A stretch of 64,000 bases of DNA from Herpetosiphon sp042688385 (GCF_042688385.1 NZ_JBHUPY010000013.1:1-64000), one strand, 5' to 3'; positions 8,364 to 17,219 are shown, counted from the stretch's first letter. Program-made: numbers and translations. The notes: generated from the sequence alone by a model not told the origin.

Positions 8364-9119
8364 ATGGTGCATCATGGATTCCTGCGCAGTATGATGTTGC
8401 TCGCGCTTTTAATCAGTGGACTGCTATTAAGTTGTGGCCGCAATCAATCCAGCGAGCCGCTGAGTGGCCAACCCGCAAGCACCGTTGCTCCCGCTGATAC
8501 CACCGCTACGGCTGTTGCAGTGGCAACCCAAGCCGAACTCAACGAGAGCGCCAGCGTAGTCGCATTTAAAGATAAGATGGCCGTGCAACAAACCCAAGAA
8601 ATGTGGGATTTGGCAACGGTTGAAGCTGGCGGTGTACTCCCAACCATAACGCAAGGAACGATAGAAGCGGATTTAGCTGAAATAATGACCAGTGTTGCCC
8701 ATCTTGATAACAATTTTAGTCCAACGCCAAAACCACTTCCCGCAGAAGGGCAAGCGGCTGAATGTAATCATGGCACGGATACAATTCGTGGTAACTGTTG
8801 GACGGTTAATGATAGAAGCAAGCATGTCAACTATCATATCTTTGCTGGGGCATTAAGTGCGAATCCAAATCAAGGAATGATAATTGTGTATGCTTTTGGT
8901 AACTTGTTAACCATTGAAGAACTGCGGCGACATGAATATCATACACCACAGGTGCAGGGCATACTTATGGTAGATTCGGCGACATGGCCATTGGTGTATA
9001 TCACCACCCAAACCACGCCGACCCAACACTTAATCTTCAATCTTGAAACCCGCCAATGGCTCGATCCCAATGGTACGCCGATTCCAGTGAGCGCGACACC
9101 CACCAGCACCGATAAGTGA
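8364..9119 (+). CDS. Predicted lipoprotein, paralogue of the preceding gene
   Basis: 251 residues from an ATG with GAGGAG at 6-nt spacing. The signal peptide ends LLLSC, with Cys24 as the lipid site. The middle is Ala/Thr/Glu-rich and probably disordered or helical. The C-terminal domain again has a cysteine pair (AECNHG, RGNCWTV) and ends FNLETRQWLDPNGTPIPV. It shares this architecture with the gene at 7464-8168 but has diverged in the middle. Function unknown. Repeat-filled spacers on both sides suggest the duplication lies in a rearranging part of the chromosome. Confidence 0.8.
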   Translation: MVHHGFLRSMMLLALLISGLLLSCGRNQSSEPLSGQPASTVAPADTTATAVAVATQAELNESASVVAFKDKMAVQQTQEMWDLATVEAGGVLPTITQGTIEADLAEIMTSVAHLDNNFSPTPKPLPAEGQAAECNHGTDTIRGNCWTVNDRSKHVNYHIFAGALSANPNQGMIIVYAFGNLLTIEELRRHEYHTPQVQGILMVDSATWPLVYITTQTTPTQHLIFNLETRQWLDPNGTPIPVSATPTSTDK

Positions 9120-9375
9120 TCCACGAAGAGCACGAAGGAGCGAAACCACGAAGGACGCGAAGGACACGAAGAACCGAAACCGCAAAGAACGCGAAGAACA
9201 CGAATGATGATTATTTTTTGCCACGAATTGCACGAATTGCACGAAGGATTATTTTTGGCCACAGATTGCACAGATTACCCAACATTGAGGTTATAGGTTT
9301 TTGCCTTTTAACTTTTGCCTTCTGATTTCATCCCTCATCCTTCATCCTTTTCGTTGGCCACAGATTGCCCAGATT
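9118..9375. repeat. Intergenic cacgaag and cacagattgcacagatt repeats
   Basis: Starting at the stop codon of the lipoprotein gene, about 100 bp of CACGAAGGA/CGCGAAGAA units are followed by 'gccacgaattgcacgaattgcac' and 'gccacagattgcacagatt' units. The gap 9120-9820 holds only repeats, the palindromic element at 9479-9646 and the promoter of the next gene. Confidence 0.8.
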
Positions 9376-9478
9376 GTTTTGATTATTGTTCCAATAGCCC
9401 AAAGCCGATAGCCTATAGCCTGAGCATTTTGATTTTTGATTTTTGACTTCTGCCTTTCGATTGTTCTATGCTCTATGT

Positions 9479-9646
9479 GTACTGGTTCATTGGATTGACA
9501 ACGATGAGTATGCCCTCACCCCCAGCCCCTCTCCCACTGAACGCGGGCGAGGGGAGCACGGATTGTGTAGTTCCCCCTCGCCCGTTCGACGGGAGAGGGG
9601 GCTAGGGGGTGAGGGGAAATCGGTGGTTAACGTGATGAACCAGTAC
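9479..9646. mobile_element. MITE-like palindromic element, copy B, with 12-bp terminal inverted repeats
   Basis: The ends are a perfect inverted pair, GTACTGGTTCAT (9479-9490) and ATGAACCAGTAC (9635-9646). Inside lies the GC-rich palindromic core (9512-9617) shared with copies A and C-H. No ORF is carried, so a non-autonomous element is the natural reading. Similar TTCTATGCTCTATG tracts lie on both sides. Confidence 0.65.
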
Positions 9647-9761
9647 ATCTATGTTCTATGCTCTATGTTCTTTTCTGCCTTTTGACTTTTGCCTTCTGAT
9701 TTCATCCTTCATCCCTCATAATTCATCCTTTCGCCCATCTCCCCCACATGTGTGACGGCTA

Positions 9762-9770
9762 TGCTATAAT
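9762..9770 (+). promoter_or_regulatory. Extended -10 promoter of the kinase gene
   Basis: TGC directly precedes TATAAT (9765-9770), 51 bp before the GTG at 9821. No good -35 is seen, which is usual for extended -10 promoters. Confidence 0.6.
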
Positions 9771-9820
9771 CTGCGCTTGGATTGAGTTTTTGAAGCTGTC
9801 TGCTGAACAGGAGCCGCATT

Positions 9821-11869
9821 GTGCTACCTCGAACGTTTGGCAACTATACGATTGAGCGCGAATTAGATCGAGGCGGAGTTGCGGCAGTTTTTCTCGGCCA
9901 ACATCGAGCCTTGCCGCGCCAAGTGGCGATTAAAGTTTTGCTCAATCATACCGAAGAGTTGGTTGAGCGTTTTCAGCGCGAAGCCGAAATTACCAGCAAA
10001 CTGCGCCATCCGCAAATCATCGAAATTTATGATCATGGCATGCAAGGCCCGTTTGCCTATACGGTGATGGCGGCACTCATGGGCGGCTCGTTGAAGCGCA
10101 TGCTCGAAACAGCGCCTCAGCAACATCTAACGCCCGAGCTTGCGCTCAGCGTCTTTTACCAAATTGGTGAGGCTTTGGATTTTGCCCATAGCCAAGGGAT
10201 TGTCCATCGCGATGTTTCGCCTGGCAATATTCTGTTTGATCACGATCTGCAACGGGTTGTGCTGTGCGATTTTGGGATTGCCCGTTGGGAACAAGCCCAT
10301 AGCAACACCACCAACCGCGTGGTGATGGGCACGCCTGGCTATTTCTCGCCCGAGCATCTGCGCGGCGCACGCGAAGTCAACGCTCAATCCGATATTTTTG
10401 GGCTTGGTTTGATCTTGTATGCGATGTTGGCTGGCCGTTTGCCATGGGCCGATCCGCTTGATTATGCCGACCCTCAGAATGTTCAACCATATCCACCCAT
10501 ATCGACGTTAGTTGGTCTTTCGCCTGACATCGACCCAATTATTGCCAAATTGCTGGCGGTCGATCCTGCTCAACGCTATCAAACAGTAGCCGAGGCAAGC
10601 GCAGCACTACGTCGGATTTTTTCGGAGCATCCTGCCTTGACTACCAGTGAAGGGAGCGTCTCTGTGCAGCGCCACTCGATCTATCTCGCCCCATCCTTCC
10701 GCGCGGAAGGTCTCGAACCCAATGCCGTCGAAGAATACCTTGGCCCGCAGCTTAAATCGGAACCTATTAAGCGTGCGCATCGGCGTGCCGCTATTTTGAG
10801 CCAGCCAGAGCATTTGGTTAATTTGCTCGAAGCTTGGAGCATGGGCGAGCGCTTCCGGCGGCGCAATCTTGGTCGTCTCGCCACCTTCTATCGCATCCAA
10901 AGCCAAAATATCTACTACTACAAGCTCGATGTGCTGTATGAACATCGTGGCGAAGCCTTTATCAAACAAGAAGCCGACCGCGAGCGCCAGCCCATGAGTG
11001 GCGAGATGGAATTGGGCGTGTGGGATGTAAAGCTGCCAGAATTTAGCGATTTTGTAGCTTCCGAAGGCTTGGTCGATCGGATCAAAGGCTCAGAACAGGT
11101 CAGCCAATGCGGCCGTTGTTCGACCAAGGGCAACATCTTATGCCAAAAATGTAAAGGCAATGGCCGCGTTACCATCACCAAAACTGTTGAAAAGATGGTC
11201 GATGTCACCGATGCCAATGGCAATAAGGTTCAAACCCCAACCCAAGTTGTCGAAAACGAAGTCCAAACCTGTAGCGATTGTAAGGGCAAAGGCTATTTGG
11301 TCTGCCCCGATTGCCAAGGCATTGGCATGATCGTCAAGCGCAAGGCCTTCAATTGGCAGCGCATCCCGCTCAATTGGAGCATTCACGACGATTTGCCCGA
11401 TGTTGATGAGGGTTTATTGCAGGCTGAGGCCGTCGAAGTTTGCAATTATATGCTGACTAACATTCCCAAAGAATGGGCGCTGATTCCCAAGCTCGATAGC
11501 TTGGTGGAAAAAGCCATGGCCGAAGTGAGCAAAGATAAGCGCATTGTGCTGGCGCGCTTGATTGTGCATATGGTGCCAGTTACGAAGTTGCAATTTGCGC
11601 TTGGCCAGCAGCTTGATGATGGCGATGTGGTCAAGCTCTATGATACCGATAACGATGCTGATACGCCCAGCGTGCCAGTGATTGTCGAGGAGCCAGGCGA
11701 ATTGCCAAGCGATTTGTTTACCTTACACCTGCTGGGCTTCAAAAATACGATTAGCGAAGAAGAATCGCGGGTTTTCCGCGATTGGGCGCGCATTATCAGC
11801 TGGCTTGGGGTTGCTGCACTCGCAGCTGCCTTGCTGATTACGCTGATCTTCGTTATTTTTATTTACTAG
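9821..11869 (+). CDS. Ser/Thr protein kinase fused to DnaJ-type zinc fingers and a C-terminal membrane anchor
   Basis: 682 residues, GTG start, AGGAG at 7-nt spacing. The Hanks-type kinase domain spans about 8-270: glycine loop 15-24, VAIK with Lys38, HRD 129-131, DFG 150-152, GTPGYFSPE 170-178. All catalytic residues are present, so it should be active. A linker with its own fold (290-420) leads to two pairs of CxxC knuckles (430-433 with 441-444; 484-487 with 495-498), spaced like the CxxCxGxG zinc region of DnaJ. The last about 25 residues form one transmembrane helix, so the kinase faces the cytoplasm from a tail anchor rather than the usual kinase-TM-sensor order. Substrates are unknown. 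The convergent VWA lipoprotein and RsbR-like sensor may belong to the same pathway (inference). Confidence 0.92.
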   Translation: MLPRTFGNYTIERELDRGGVAAVFLGQHRALPRQVAIKVLLNHTEELVERFQREAEITSKLRHPQIIEIYDHGMQGPFAYTVMAALMGGSLKRMLETAPQQHLTPELALSVFYQIGEALDFAHSQGIVHRDVSPGNILFDHDLQRVVLCDFGIARWEQAHSNTTNRVVMGTPGYFSPEHLRGAREVNAQSDIFGLGLILYAMLAGRLPWADPLDYADPQNVQPYPPISTLVGLSPDIDPIIAKLLAVDPAQRYQTVAEASAALRRIFSEHPALTTSEGSVSVQRHSIYLAPSFRAEGLEPNAVEEYLGPQLKSEPIKRAHRRAAILSQPEHLVNLLEAWSMGERFRRRNLGRLATFYRIQSQNIYYYKLDVLYEHRGEAFIKQEADRERQPMSGEMELGVWDVKLPEFSDFVASEGLVDRIKGSEQVSQCGRCSTKGNILCQKCKGNGRVTITKTVEKMVDVTDANGNKVQTPTQVVENEVQTCSDCKGKGYLVCPDCQGIGMIVKRKAFNWQRIPLNWSIHDDLPDVDEGLLQAEAVEVCNYMLTNIPKEWALIPKLDSLVEKAMAEVSKDKRIVLARLIVHMVPVTKLQFALGQQLDDGDVVKLYDTDNDADTPSVPVIVEEPGELPSDLFTLHLLGFKNTISEEESRVFRDWARIISWLGVAALAAALLITLIFVIFIY

Positions 11870-11889
11870 CTCGACTAGTTGGCATTAAA

Positions 11890-11936
11890 AACAGCGCTGG
11901 CGTTACAAGTAACGCCAGCGCTGTTGGTTTTTTAGA
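11890..11936. terminator. Bidirectional terminator between convergent genes
   Basis: A 16-bp perfect stem (11890-11905 with 11910-11925) has a CAAG loop. TTTTTT follows on the plus strand and a T-rich tract on the minus strand. It serves both the kinase gene and the VWA lipoprotein gene, whose stop codon overlaps the T run. Confidence 0.9.
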
Positions 11937-13584
11937 AGTAGCGGCTGAGGTTTTCGAAGATTTTATCAATATCGCCAGTGCTGCCCTCGACCAATTCGGT
12001 GCGTGAGAAATCGGCAATTTGTTGCAAAATGCTCTTTTCTGCATCAGCGCCGTAGGCAATTGGGAAGATTTGAATGCTCGATTCGCCAAAATTCCCCAAC
12101 ATCTGATCGATTGAGATTTGGCTGGCGGTATCAGCGCCATCGCTCAAAACGACGATCGCATTAATGCGATCTGGCTGTTTGAGGGCTTCTAGTTCTTTGC
12201 GAGCGAGATCAACCGCATCGTAGAGCGAGGTATTGCCATCGGGCACGAGCCCTTGGGTTTGCATTTGCAAGTTGGACATATTTTCGCTGCGGGTGGCAAG
12301 CGGCACCAACACCGTTGGGCTTGATGAGAAGCCAATCATGCCGACGTTATCTTTGCTGGGCAAACGGCTGAGAAAGACTTCTACACCAAGTTTGGCTTGA
12401 TCCATCTTATCGTCGTCGCGCATCGAGCCAGAGCTATCGACAACCAACATAATATTGGCTGGCTTGCGGTTATTGGCCCAAGCGTTTTTGGCGGCCACAA
12501 TCACATCTGCTGGTGGAGTTGCCAACGAATTGCGTGGCTGATTGGGGTCTACGCCGAATTGCGGGGTTAATGGCGAGGCCAATGCAACATCAACATTCGC
12601 TGGCCGAAAGCCTTGCTGCATCGCCAAATTTTGGCTGTCGGGTGTAAGCAAGAAATCGTAGAACACGCTGGCCGCAGCTTTTTCGTCGGCGTTGGCATCG
12701 CTCATCACAATAAATGGATTATCGTGGATGAACGTACCTTCTTTGGGGTAAATTGCCACCAACGGCACATTTGGCCCTTGCTTATTGAAGTCAATCAGGG
12801 TAATTTCTTCCATTGGGAAGGCTGAGATATAGGCCATGCCATATTTTTGCATGTTTTGGCTAAAAACCAAGGTGTTCGAGCCATAGTGCTTGATGCCTTG
12901 CGCCAAATCGCGCAAAAATTGTTGGCTTTTTTCTTGGTTAATGTCTTCGACCGTGAGATCGCTGGTTTTGCTGTTGGCTGCATACAACTCGGCTAACACC
13001 GTTGAAAGCGCGGTTGTGCTAATGTCGGGGTCGGTGTGGCCCCACGAGAAGCGGCCCCAATCTTGTTGGCCAAATTTGCCCCAGCCTTCGGAATCCTGAA
13101 TCAAGGCCAGCATATCCGACCAGCCAACCTCTTTGTCGGGGTAGCCCATGGCTTCGGCCATTGGTTTCCACATCGAAATAACCACTGGGGTTAACACCAA
13201 CGATTGTGGATCTGGCTCGGCAATGCTGGGGTTATTGCTTTCTTTCTTCAAGACTTCGAGCCAGGTTGAGGCCGATGGAGTCCAGATGGTAGTTTTTAGC
13301 TGACCAGCGCGCAATTGAGTGCGGGCCGTGCCCGAGGAAAGCTCAGTGCCTTGGACGACAATTCGTTTGCCATTTGATTGCACATTTTGGTTGTTGAACG
13401 TGCTGATGCGCTCTTGTAGCCATTTGGTTTTTTCTGGGCTATAGGTGATGCTAATCAGCAGATCATTCGCGCCTACAACTGGGCCGCTGGTTTGGCTCGT
13501 TCTCGTAGGTACTTGGGCTTCCTCACCACAGGCGGCGAGGATGAGCATAATGACAATGAGGAAACTTCGGAAGAAGCGTTGCAT
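11932..13584 (-). CDS. Lipoprotein with solute-binding domain and VWA domain
   Basis: 550 residues. The lipobox ILAAC puts the lipid on Cys19. Residues 40-345 read like an extracellular solute-binding protein of the ABC type (TYSPEKTKWLQE, FNNQNVQSNG, VVISMWKPMAEAMGYPD, DFLLTPDSQNLAMQQGFRP). Residues 375-550 form a von Willebrand A domain with an intact MIDAS, DSSGS at 383-387, and VVLSDGAD later. No permease or ATPase genes are near, so it may be a surface ligand-binding adhesin or signalling receptor rather than a transporter part. The start has AAGGAG upstream. It lies 94 bp downstream of the RsbR-like sensor on the same strand. Confidence 0.88.
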   Translation of the reverse strand: MQRFFRSFLIVIMLILAACGEEAQVPTRTSQTSGPVVGANDLLISITYSPEKTKWLQERISTFNNQNVQSNGKRIVVQGTELSSGTARTQLRAGQLKTTIWTPSASTWLEVLKKESNNPSIAEPDPQSLVLTPVVISMWKPMAEAMGYPDKEVGWSDMLALIQDSEGWGKFGQQDWGRFSWGHTDPDISTTALSTVLAELYAANSKTSDLTVEDINQEKSQQFLRDLAQGIKHYGSNTLVFSQNMQKYGMAYISAFPMEEITLIDFNKQGPNVPLVAIYPKEGTFIHDNPFIVMSDANADEKAAASVFYDFLLTPDSQNLAMQQGFRPANVDVALASPLTPQFGVDPNQPRNSLATPPADVIVAAKNAWANNRKPANIMLVVDSSGSMRDDDKMDQAKLGVEVFLSRLPSKDNVGMIGFSSSPTVLVPLATRSENMSNLQMQTQGLVPDGNTSLYDAVDLARKELEALKQPDRINAIVVLSDGADTASQISIDQMLGNFGESSIQIFPIAYGADAEKSILQQIADFSRTELVEGSTGDIDKIFENLSRYF

Positions 13585-13678
13585 AAGCTTAATCTCCTTA
13601 AACTGACAAGCTCTATTGTAGCGCTTTGCAAGGCGTTAAGAAAGGTTCGTTGCTGATACGCGGGTTGGATGGCTGAGG

Positions 13679-15595
13679 TTACGCGTGGTTGCGCAGCACC
13701 GTGCGAATGCCTTGTTGCAAGGTGGGGTAGGTTTGGAGATCGTCGAGATTGCCGCCAACGCTGATCAATGCTTGGGCTACATCTGGCTGAACGCCCGTCA
13801 AAATGAGGTTTGCGCCGAGCAAGCGAATGCCTTGAGCTGCCCGCAACAAGCGGCTGGCAACTTCGCGGTCAACATTTGGCACGCCAGTCATATCGAGCAG
13901 GGCAACCCGCGCGCGTTGGCTCGAAATGCCATCAAGCAGATTATTGGTAATTTGTTGCAACCGCTCGCCATCGAGCGCCCCGACCAATGGCATAACCATC
14001 ACTGTATCGCTCAGCGGAATTAACGGTGCACTCAAGCGAGCCAGCATCGCCGTGTGGCCGCGAATCATTTCAGCTTGCAGTTGGTTACGTTCTTGCTCGG
14101 TCCGGCGGCGAATCTGAATATCGCGCAGGAAGGCGATCCAAAGTTGGTGCTCGTCAGTTTGCATGGTACCGAGCACCATTTCAACCGGTTGGGTTTCGCC
14201 GTTGGGCAAGCGCACATCAAACTCGGCGGCTGCGCTTTGCTGCTGCAGGCTAGCCAATTCCACCCCTAGCACCTCAGCGATGTTTAATTGATCGACGTTG
14301 CGGCCTAAAATGCGTTCGGCAGCGCGATTGGCCGAGCGAATAATGCCCTGCTGATCGTAGGTAATAATCGCTTCGGCAGCGTGGTCTACAATTGCTTGGC
14401 GTTGGCTGCTCGATTCGACCATGGCGCTGGCGATTGAATTGAACGAAGTCGCAACTTGACCTAATTCATCGCGAGTATCAATCTTGACGTTGCTCAGCGT
14501 ATTCGAGGTGAGCATACTGCCAGCAGCTTGTTGAAAGGCCCGCACCGTATCCATAACTGCGCGGTAGAAGCCAAGGAAGAGATACACTGCCAGCAACACC
14601 AACAAGGCAATCAGGCTAATGAAGAAGGCGCGGCGAGTTTGGGCTTGGCTAATTCGCTGGTTGAGCAGCGCATCAAGCTGGGTTGAGGTAGCATCCCAAA
14701 GCTTAAAACTACTGTCGATTGTGCGTTCGGTTTCTTGGCGAAAGGTGCTTGGATCGACGGTTGGGGTTTCAACCCGAATCACTTGGAGCAGAATTTGGAA
14801 ACTAAGCTCTTCGGTGGCTTGAATAAAGCTGCGCACCGATTCTTCCATCACTGGGCGTAAGGCTTCGTTATTGTTAAATACCACGCCTAAACTATAGTTG
14901 ATTTCGGTGTTGGTTTCTTGCAATTGGCTATTGACGACGGTGAGCGTGTTGCGTTCCTCAGGGCTAACTGTGCCGCGATCGATTGCATTGCCGCCTGCGC
15001 TGGCCACGCTCGCAGTTGCTGCTTGGTGGGCTGGCAGGGTTTCAATCAGCGCATTCATTAAGTAGTAACTATCGATATTGGGATCGAGAATTAAGCCCGA
15101 TTGATCGCCGATGCGTTGCATACATGCGCGCACCGCTTGCAATACCCGATTGTGGGCGGCATTGCTATCAGGCACGCTGCGCAAAGTCAATTGAGCTTGC
15201 AGCCGTTCCCATTCATTGAAAAGCACAGTTACTTGGGTTTGGGTATCAAAGCGGCCTTTATATTGCTCATCGAAGGCTTTAAATGCTTCAAGTTGTTGGC
15301 TAATCATCTCGTTTTTGAGCAAGAGTGGGCTTAATGAGGCTTGGTCGCCACCGAGATAGCGTTCAGCCAACAATTGTTGCTCAACAATCGATTGCATGAG
15401 GCCACGCAACGGTTGCAAATAGGTTGTGCCATTTAATTCGCTGCGGGTATAATTTATTTCACGTTGCAGATCAGTTAATATTGCACTCAGCAAAAAGGTT
15501 AATGGAATGGCAAAAACCAAACTCAATAACCCGAATTTTTGGGGATACGTTAGGCGTTTCATCAGCCATGTGGCTGGAGTAAAGAATGCACGCAT
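13679..15595 (-). CDS. Membrane sensor with HAMP, PAS and STAS domains (RsbR-like)
   Basis: 638 residues. TM1 lies at about 22-42 and TM2 at about 310-330, bracketing a large extracytoplasmic helical sensor region of roughly 265 residues. Then come a HAMP linker (DTRDELGQVATSFNSIASAM near 385), a PAS domain (AIVDHAAEAIITYDQQGIIRSANRAAERILG, about 403-510) and a C-terminal STAS domain (about 525-638). The STAS part has the RsbR signature, including LLDMTGVPNVD, where RsbR-type proteins carry a phosphorylatable Thr. No kinase or output enzyme is present. The output is therefore probably by partner binding, as in stressosomes, with switch kinases and phosphatases elsewhere. The ribosome site is weak. 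Confidence 0.88.
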   Translation of the reverse strand: MRAFFTPATWLMKRLTYPQKFGLLSLVFAIPLTFLLSAILTDLQREINYTRSELNGTTYLQPLRGLMQSIVEQQLLAERYLGGDQASLSPLLLKNEMISQQLEAFKAFDEQYKGRFDTQTQVTVLFNEWERLQAQLTLRSVPDSNAAHNRVLQAVRACMQRIGDQSGLILDPNIDSYYLMNALIETLPAHQAATASVASAGGNAIDRGTVSPEERNTLTVVNSQLQETNTEINYSLGVVFNNNEALRPVMEESVRSFIQATEELSFQILLQVIRVETPTVDPSTFRQETERTIDSSFKLWDATSTQLDALLNQRISQAQTRRAFFISLIALLVLLAVYLFLGFYRAVMDTVRAFQQAAGSMLTSNTLSNVKIDTRDELGQVATSFNSIASAMVESSSQRQAIVDHAAEAIITYDQQGIIRSANRAAERILGRNVDQLNIAEVLGVELASLQQQSAAAEFDVRLPNGETQPVEMVLGTMQTDEHQLWIAFLRDIQIRRRTEQERNQLQAEMIRGHTAMLARLSAPLIPLSDTVMVMPLVGALDGERLQQITNNLLDGISSQRARVALLDMTGVPNVDREVASRLLRAAQGIRLLGANLILTGVQPDVAQALISVGGNLDDLQTYPTLQQGIRTVLRNHA

Positions 15596-15688
15596 GGTTC
15601 GTATACCTAATGGCTGAGGTGTGGTTGGCCCTTATGATAGCACACCTGCGTACTTTTGTGCAGTAGCACTTTCAGGCTGCTTGATGGG

Positions 15689-16303
15689 CTAAACCGCAGG
15701 CTTTGTCGTAGCTTGCTGGGGTTGGTTTTGGGGCGGCAACAAGGCTTGCTCGATAAATTGCAACAAGGTTGGCTCGTAGTTGCTCACATCGCTTTCGCCG
15801 CGCAGCATGGCCATTGTTACAACCCATTCAATTAAGCCTGCCAAAATTTCGGCCAAGGCCAGCGGTTGATAGTGGTAGATGCTGCCTTGCTGCATGCGTT
15901 GAGCGAGCGCTTCGGCCAAAATAGCGTGCAAGCGCAAACGCGATGGTTGTTGTTGCTCGGCCTCAAGGTTCAAGCCAGCTTCCAGCCCCAGCAAGCGAAA
16001 TAAATCGGTGTGTTGCAGTGAATAGCGAATTGCGGTTTGGACGCATTCGCGAATCATGGTTGGGGTTGATTCGAGCGCCAAGATGGGCACAATGACTTCA
16101 GTTAAGCCCTCTAAAACTGAATCGGCCAGCGCCATCGCCAAGGTTTGCTTGGAATCAAAATAGAGATAGAGCGTTCCGGTGGCCATTTCAGCGCGGGCAG
16201 CAATATCGAGCATACGGGCTTTGGTATAGCCCTGCTGCATAAACACTTCCCGGGCGGCACTGAGAATAGCTTGGCGGCGATGAGGGTCGGCGGTACGTGC
16301 CAA
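15689..16303 (-). CDS. TetR-family transcriptional regulator
   Basis: 204 residues if started at the TTG at 16303, which has AAAGGAG at 7-nt spacing and begins LARTADPHRRQAIL, the normal distance before a TetR helix-turn-helix. Upstream in-frame codons to 16393 look non-coding. The recognition region reads ARMLDIAARAEMATGTLYLYFDSKQTL (about 25-52). The ligand-binding C-terminal half is unassigned. It is not in an operon, and no obvious target gene is divergent from it except the zinc-ribbon gene 300 bp away. Confidence 0.85.
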   Translation of the reverse strand: MARTADPHRRQAILSAAREVFMQQGYTKARMLDIAARAEMATGTLYLYFDSKQTLAMALADSVLEGLTEVIVPILALESTPTMIRECVQTAIRYSLQHTDLFRLLGLEAGLNLEAEQQQPSRLRLHAILAEALAQRMQQGSIYHYQPLALAEILAGLIEWVVTMAMLRGESDVSNYEPTLLQFIEQALLPPQNQPQQATTKPAV

Positions 16304-16614
16304 TGGATAGCTCCTTTGTCGGCTTGAACAATGTGGCGAGTGTTGCTTGATTATAGCAAAAATCACTGGCTCCAGAACCAGCCAATTGAACAATTACACA
16401 AGCTTTTTAGCCCATTCTAAAGGCTTAAACATGCCTAAAAAAGAGGCTTGCTATGCGTTTTGGCTGTGATATACTTGGCCGCAAGTGAATGTTTTGGTCG
16501 CGACCTCAAATGGAGCTTTGCTGCCCCACTCGCAATCGGCTTTCACGCTTGAGTTTTGCGTTGACCCAAACCCTTTCACCCCGAAAACCGGTCTTACCTT
16601 TTGGAAGGAATCCT

Positions 16615-17043
16615 ATGAGTTTCACCGACAAAACCCTCGTCTGTGTCGATTGCGGGAATGACTTCGTTTTTACTGCTGGTGAACAAGAGTTTTACGCACA
16701 AAAAGGCTTTACCAACGAACCACGGCGCTGCACTCAATGTCGTCAAAGCAAAAAGCAACAACGCAGCGAGCCAAGTGGTCGCTCAAGCTATGATCGAGAT
16801 AGTGGTTTTGGTGGTCGGGAGCGCAGCCGCGAATATGGCGGGCGCGATAGTTTTGGTGGTGGGCGCTCTGGCTTTGGTGGTGGCAATCGGCGCGATGCTG
16901 CTGGCCAAGCTCCCCGTGAAATGTACGATACCGTTTGTGCTGAATGTGGTCGCACCACGACTGTGCCATTCAAGCCAACGCAGGGCCGTCCGGTGTATTG
17001 CCGCGATTGTTTTCAAAAACAACGAACTTCTTCGCGTTGGTAG
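16615..17043 (+). CDS. Small protein with two zinc ribbons and a Gly/Arg/Ser-rich linker
   Basis: 142 residues from the ATG with GGAAGGA upstream. The longer in-frame start at 16489 adds 42 residues without family features. The N-terminal zinc ribbon uses Cys10/13 and Cys39/42 (a probable zinc-ribbon domain starting DKTLVCVDCG). Residues 50-100 are rich in Gly, Arg, Ser and Phe (repeated SGFGGG, DSFGGG), resembling RGG-type nucleic-acid-binding tails. The C-terminal ribbon uses Cys108/111 and Cys129/132 (CAECG and CRDCF). Proteins of this kind are frequent in Chloroflexota and are likely RNA- or DNA-associated, but no function is established. Confidence 0.85.
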   Translation: MSFTDKTLVCVDCGNDFVFTAGEQEFYAQKGFTNEPRRCTQCRQSKKQQRSEPSGRSSYDRDSGFGGRERSREYGGRDSFGGGRSGFGGGNRRDAAGQAPREMYDTVCAECGRTTTVPFKPTQGRPVYCRDCFQKQRTSSRW

Positions 17044-17219
17044 GCTAGCGTCGTTTTAGGTTGGTGGGGCAGTCGTTCAGTCGCCAATTGGGGCGGCTGA
17101 ATTGTTTTTTAGCCGCTTAATCAAGCCATAGCTATTGCTCCTTTGCAATGGCTTACATCCAAGGTTGCTTGGTAAAAGTAAGGGCAATATTCAGCTTGGA
17201 TAGCATTTTATCCCAAGGT

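Noticed and set aside
14983..15334. Overlapping plus-strand ORFs opposite the HAMP-PAS-STAS sensor
   Set aside because: No ribosome sites or family motifs; the minus-strand gene explains the codon pattern.
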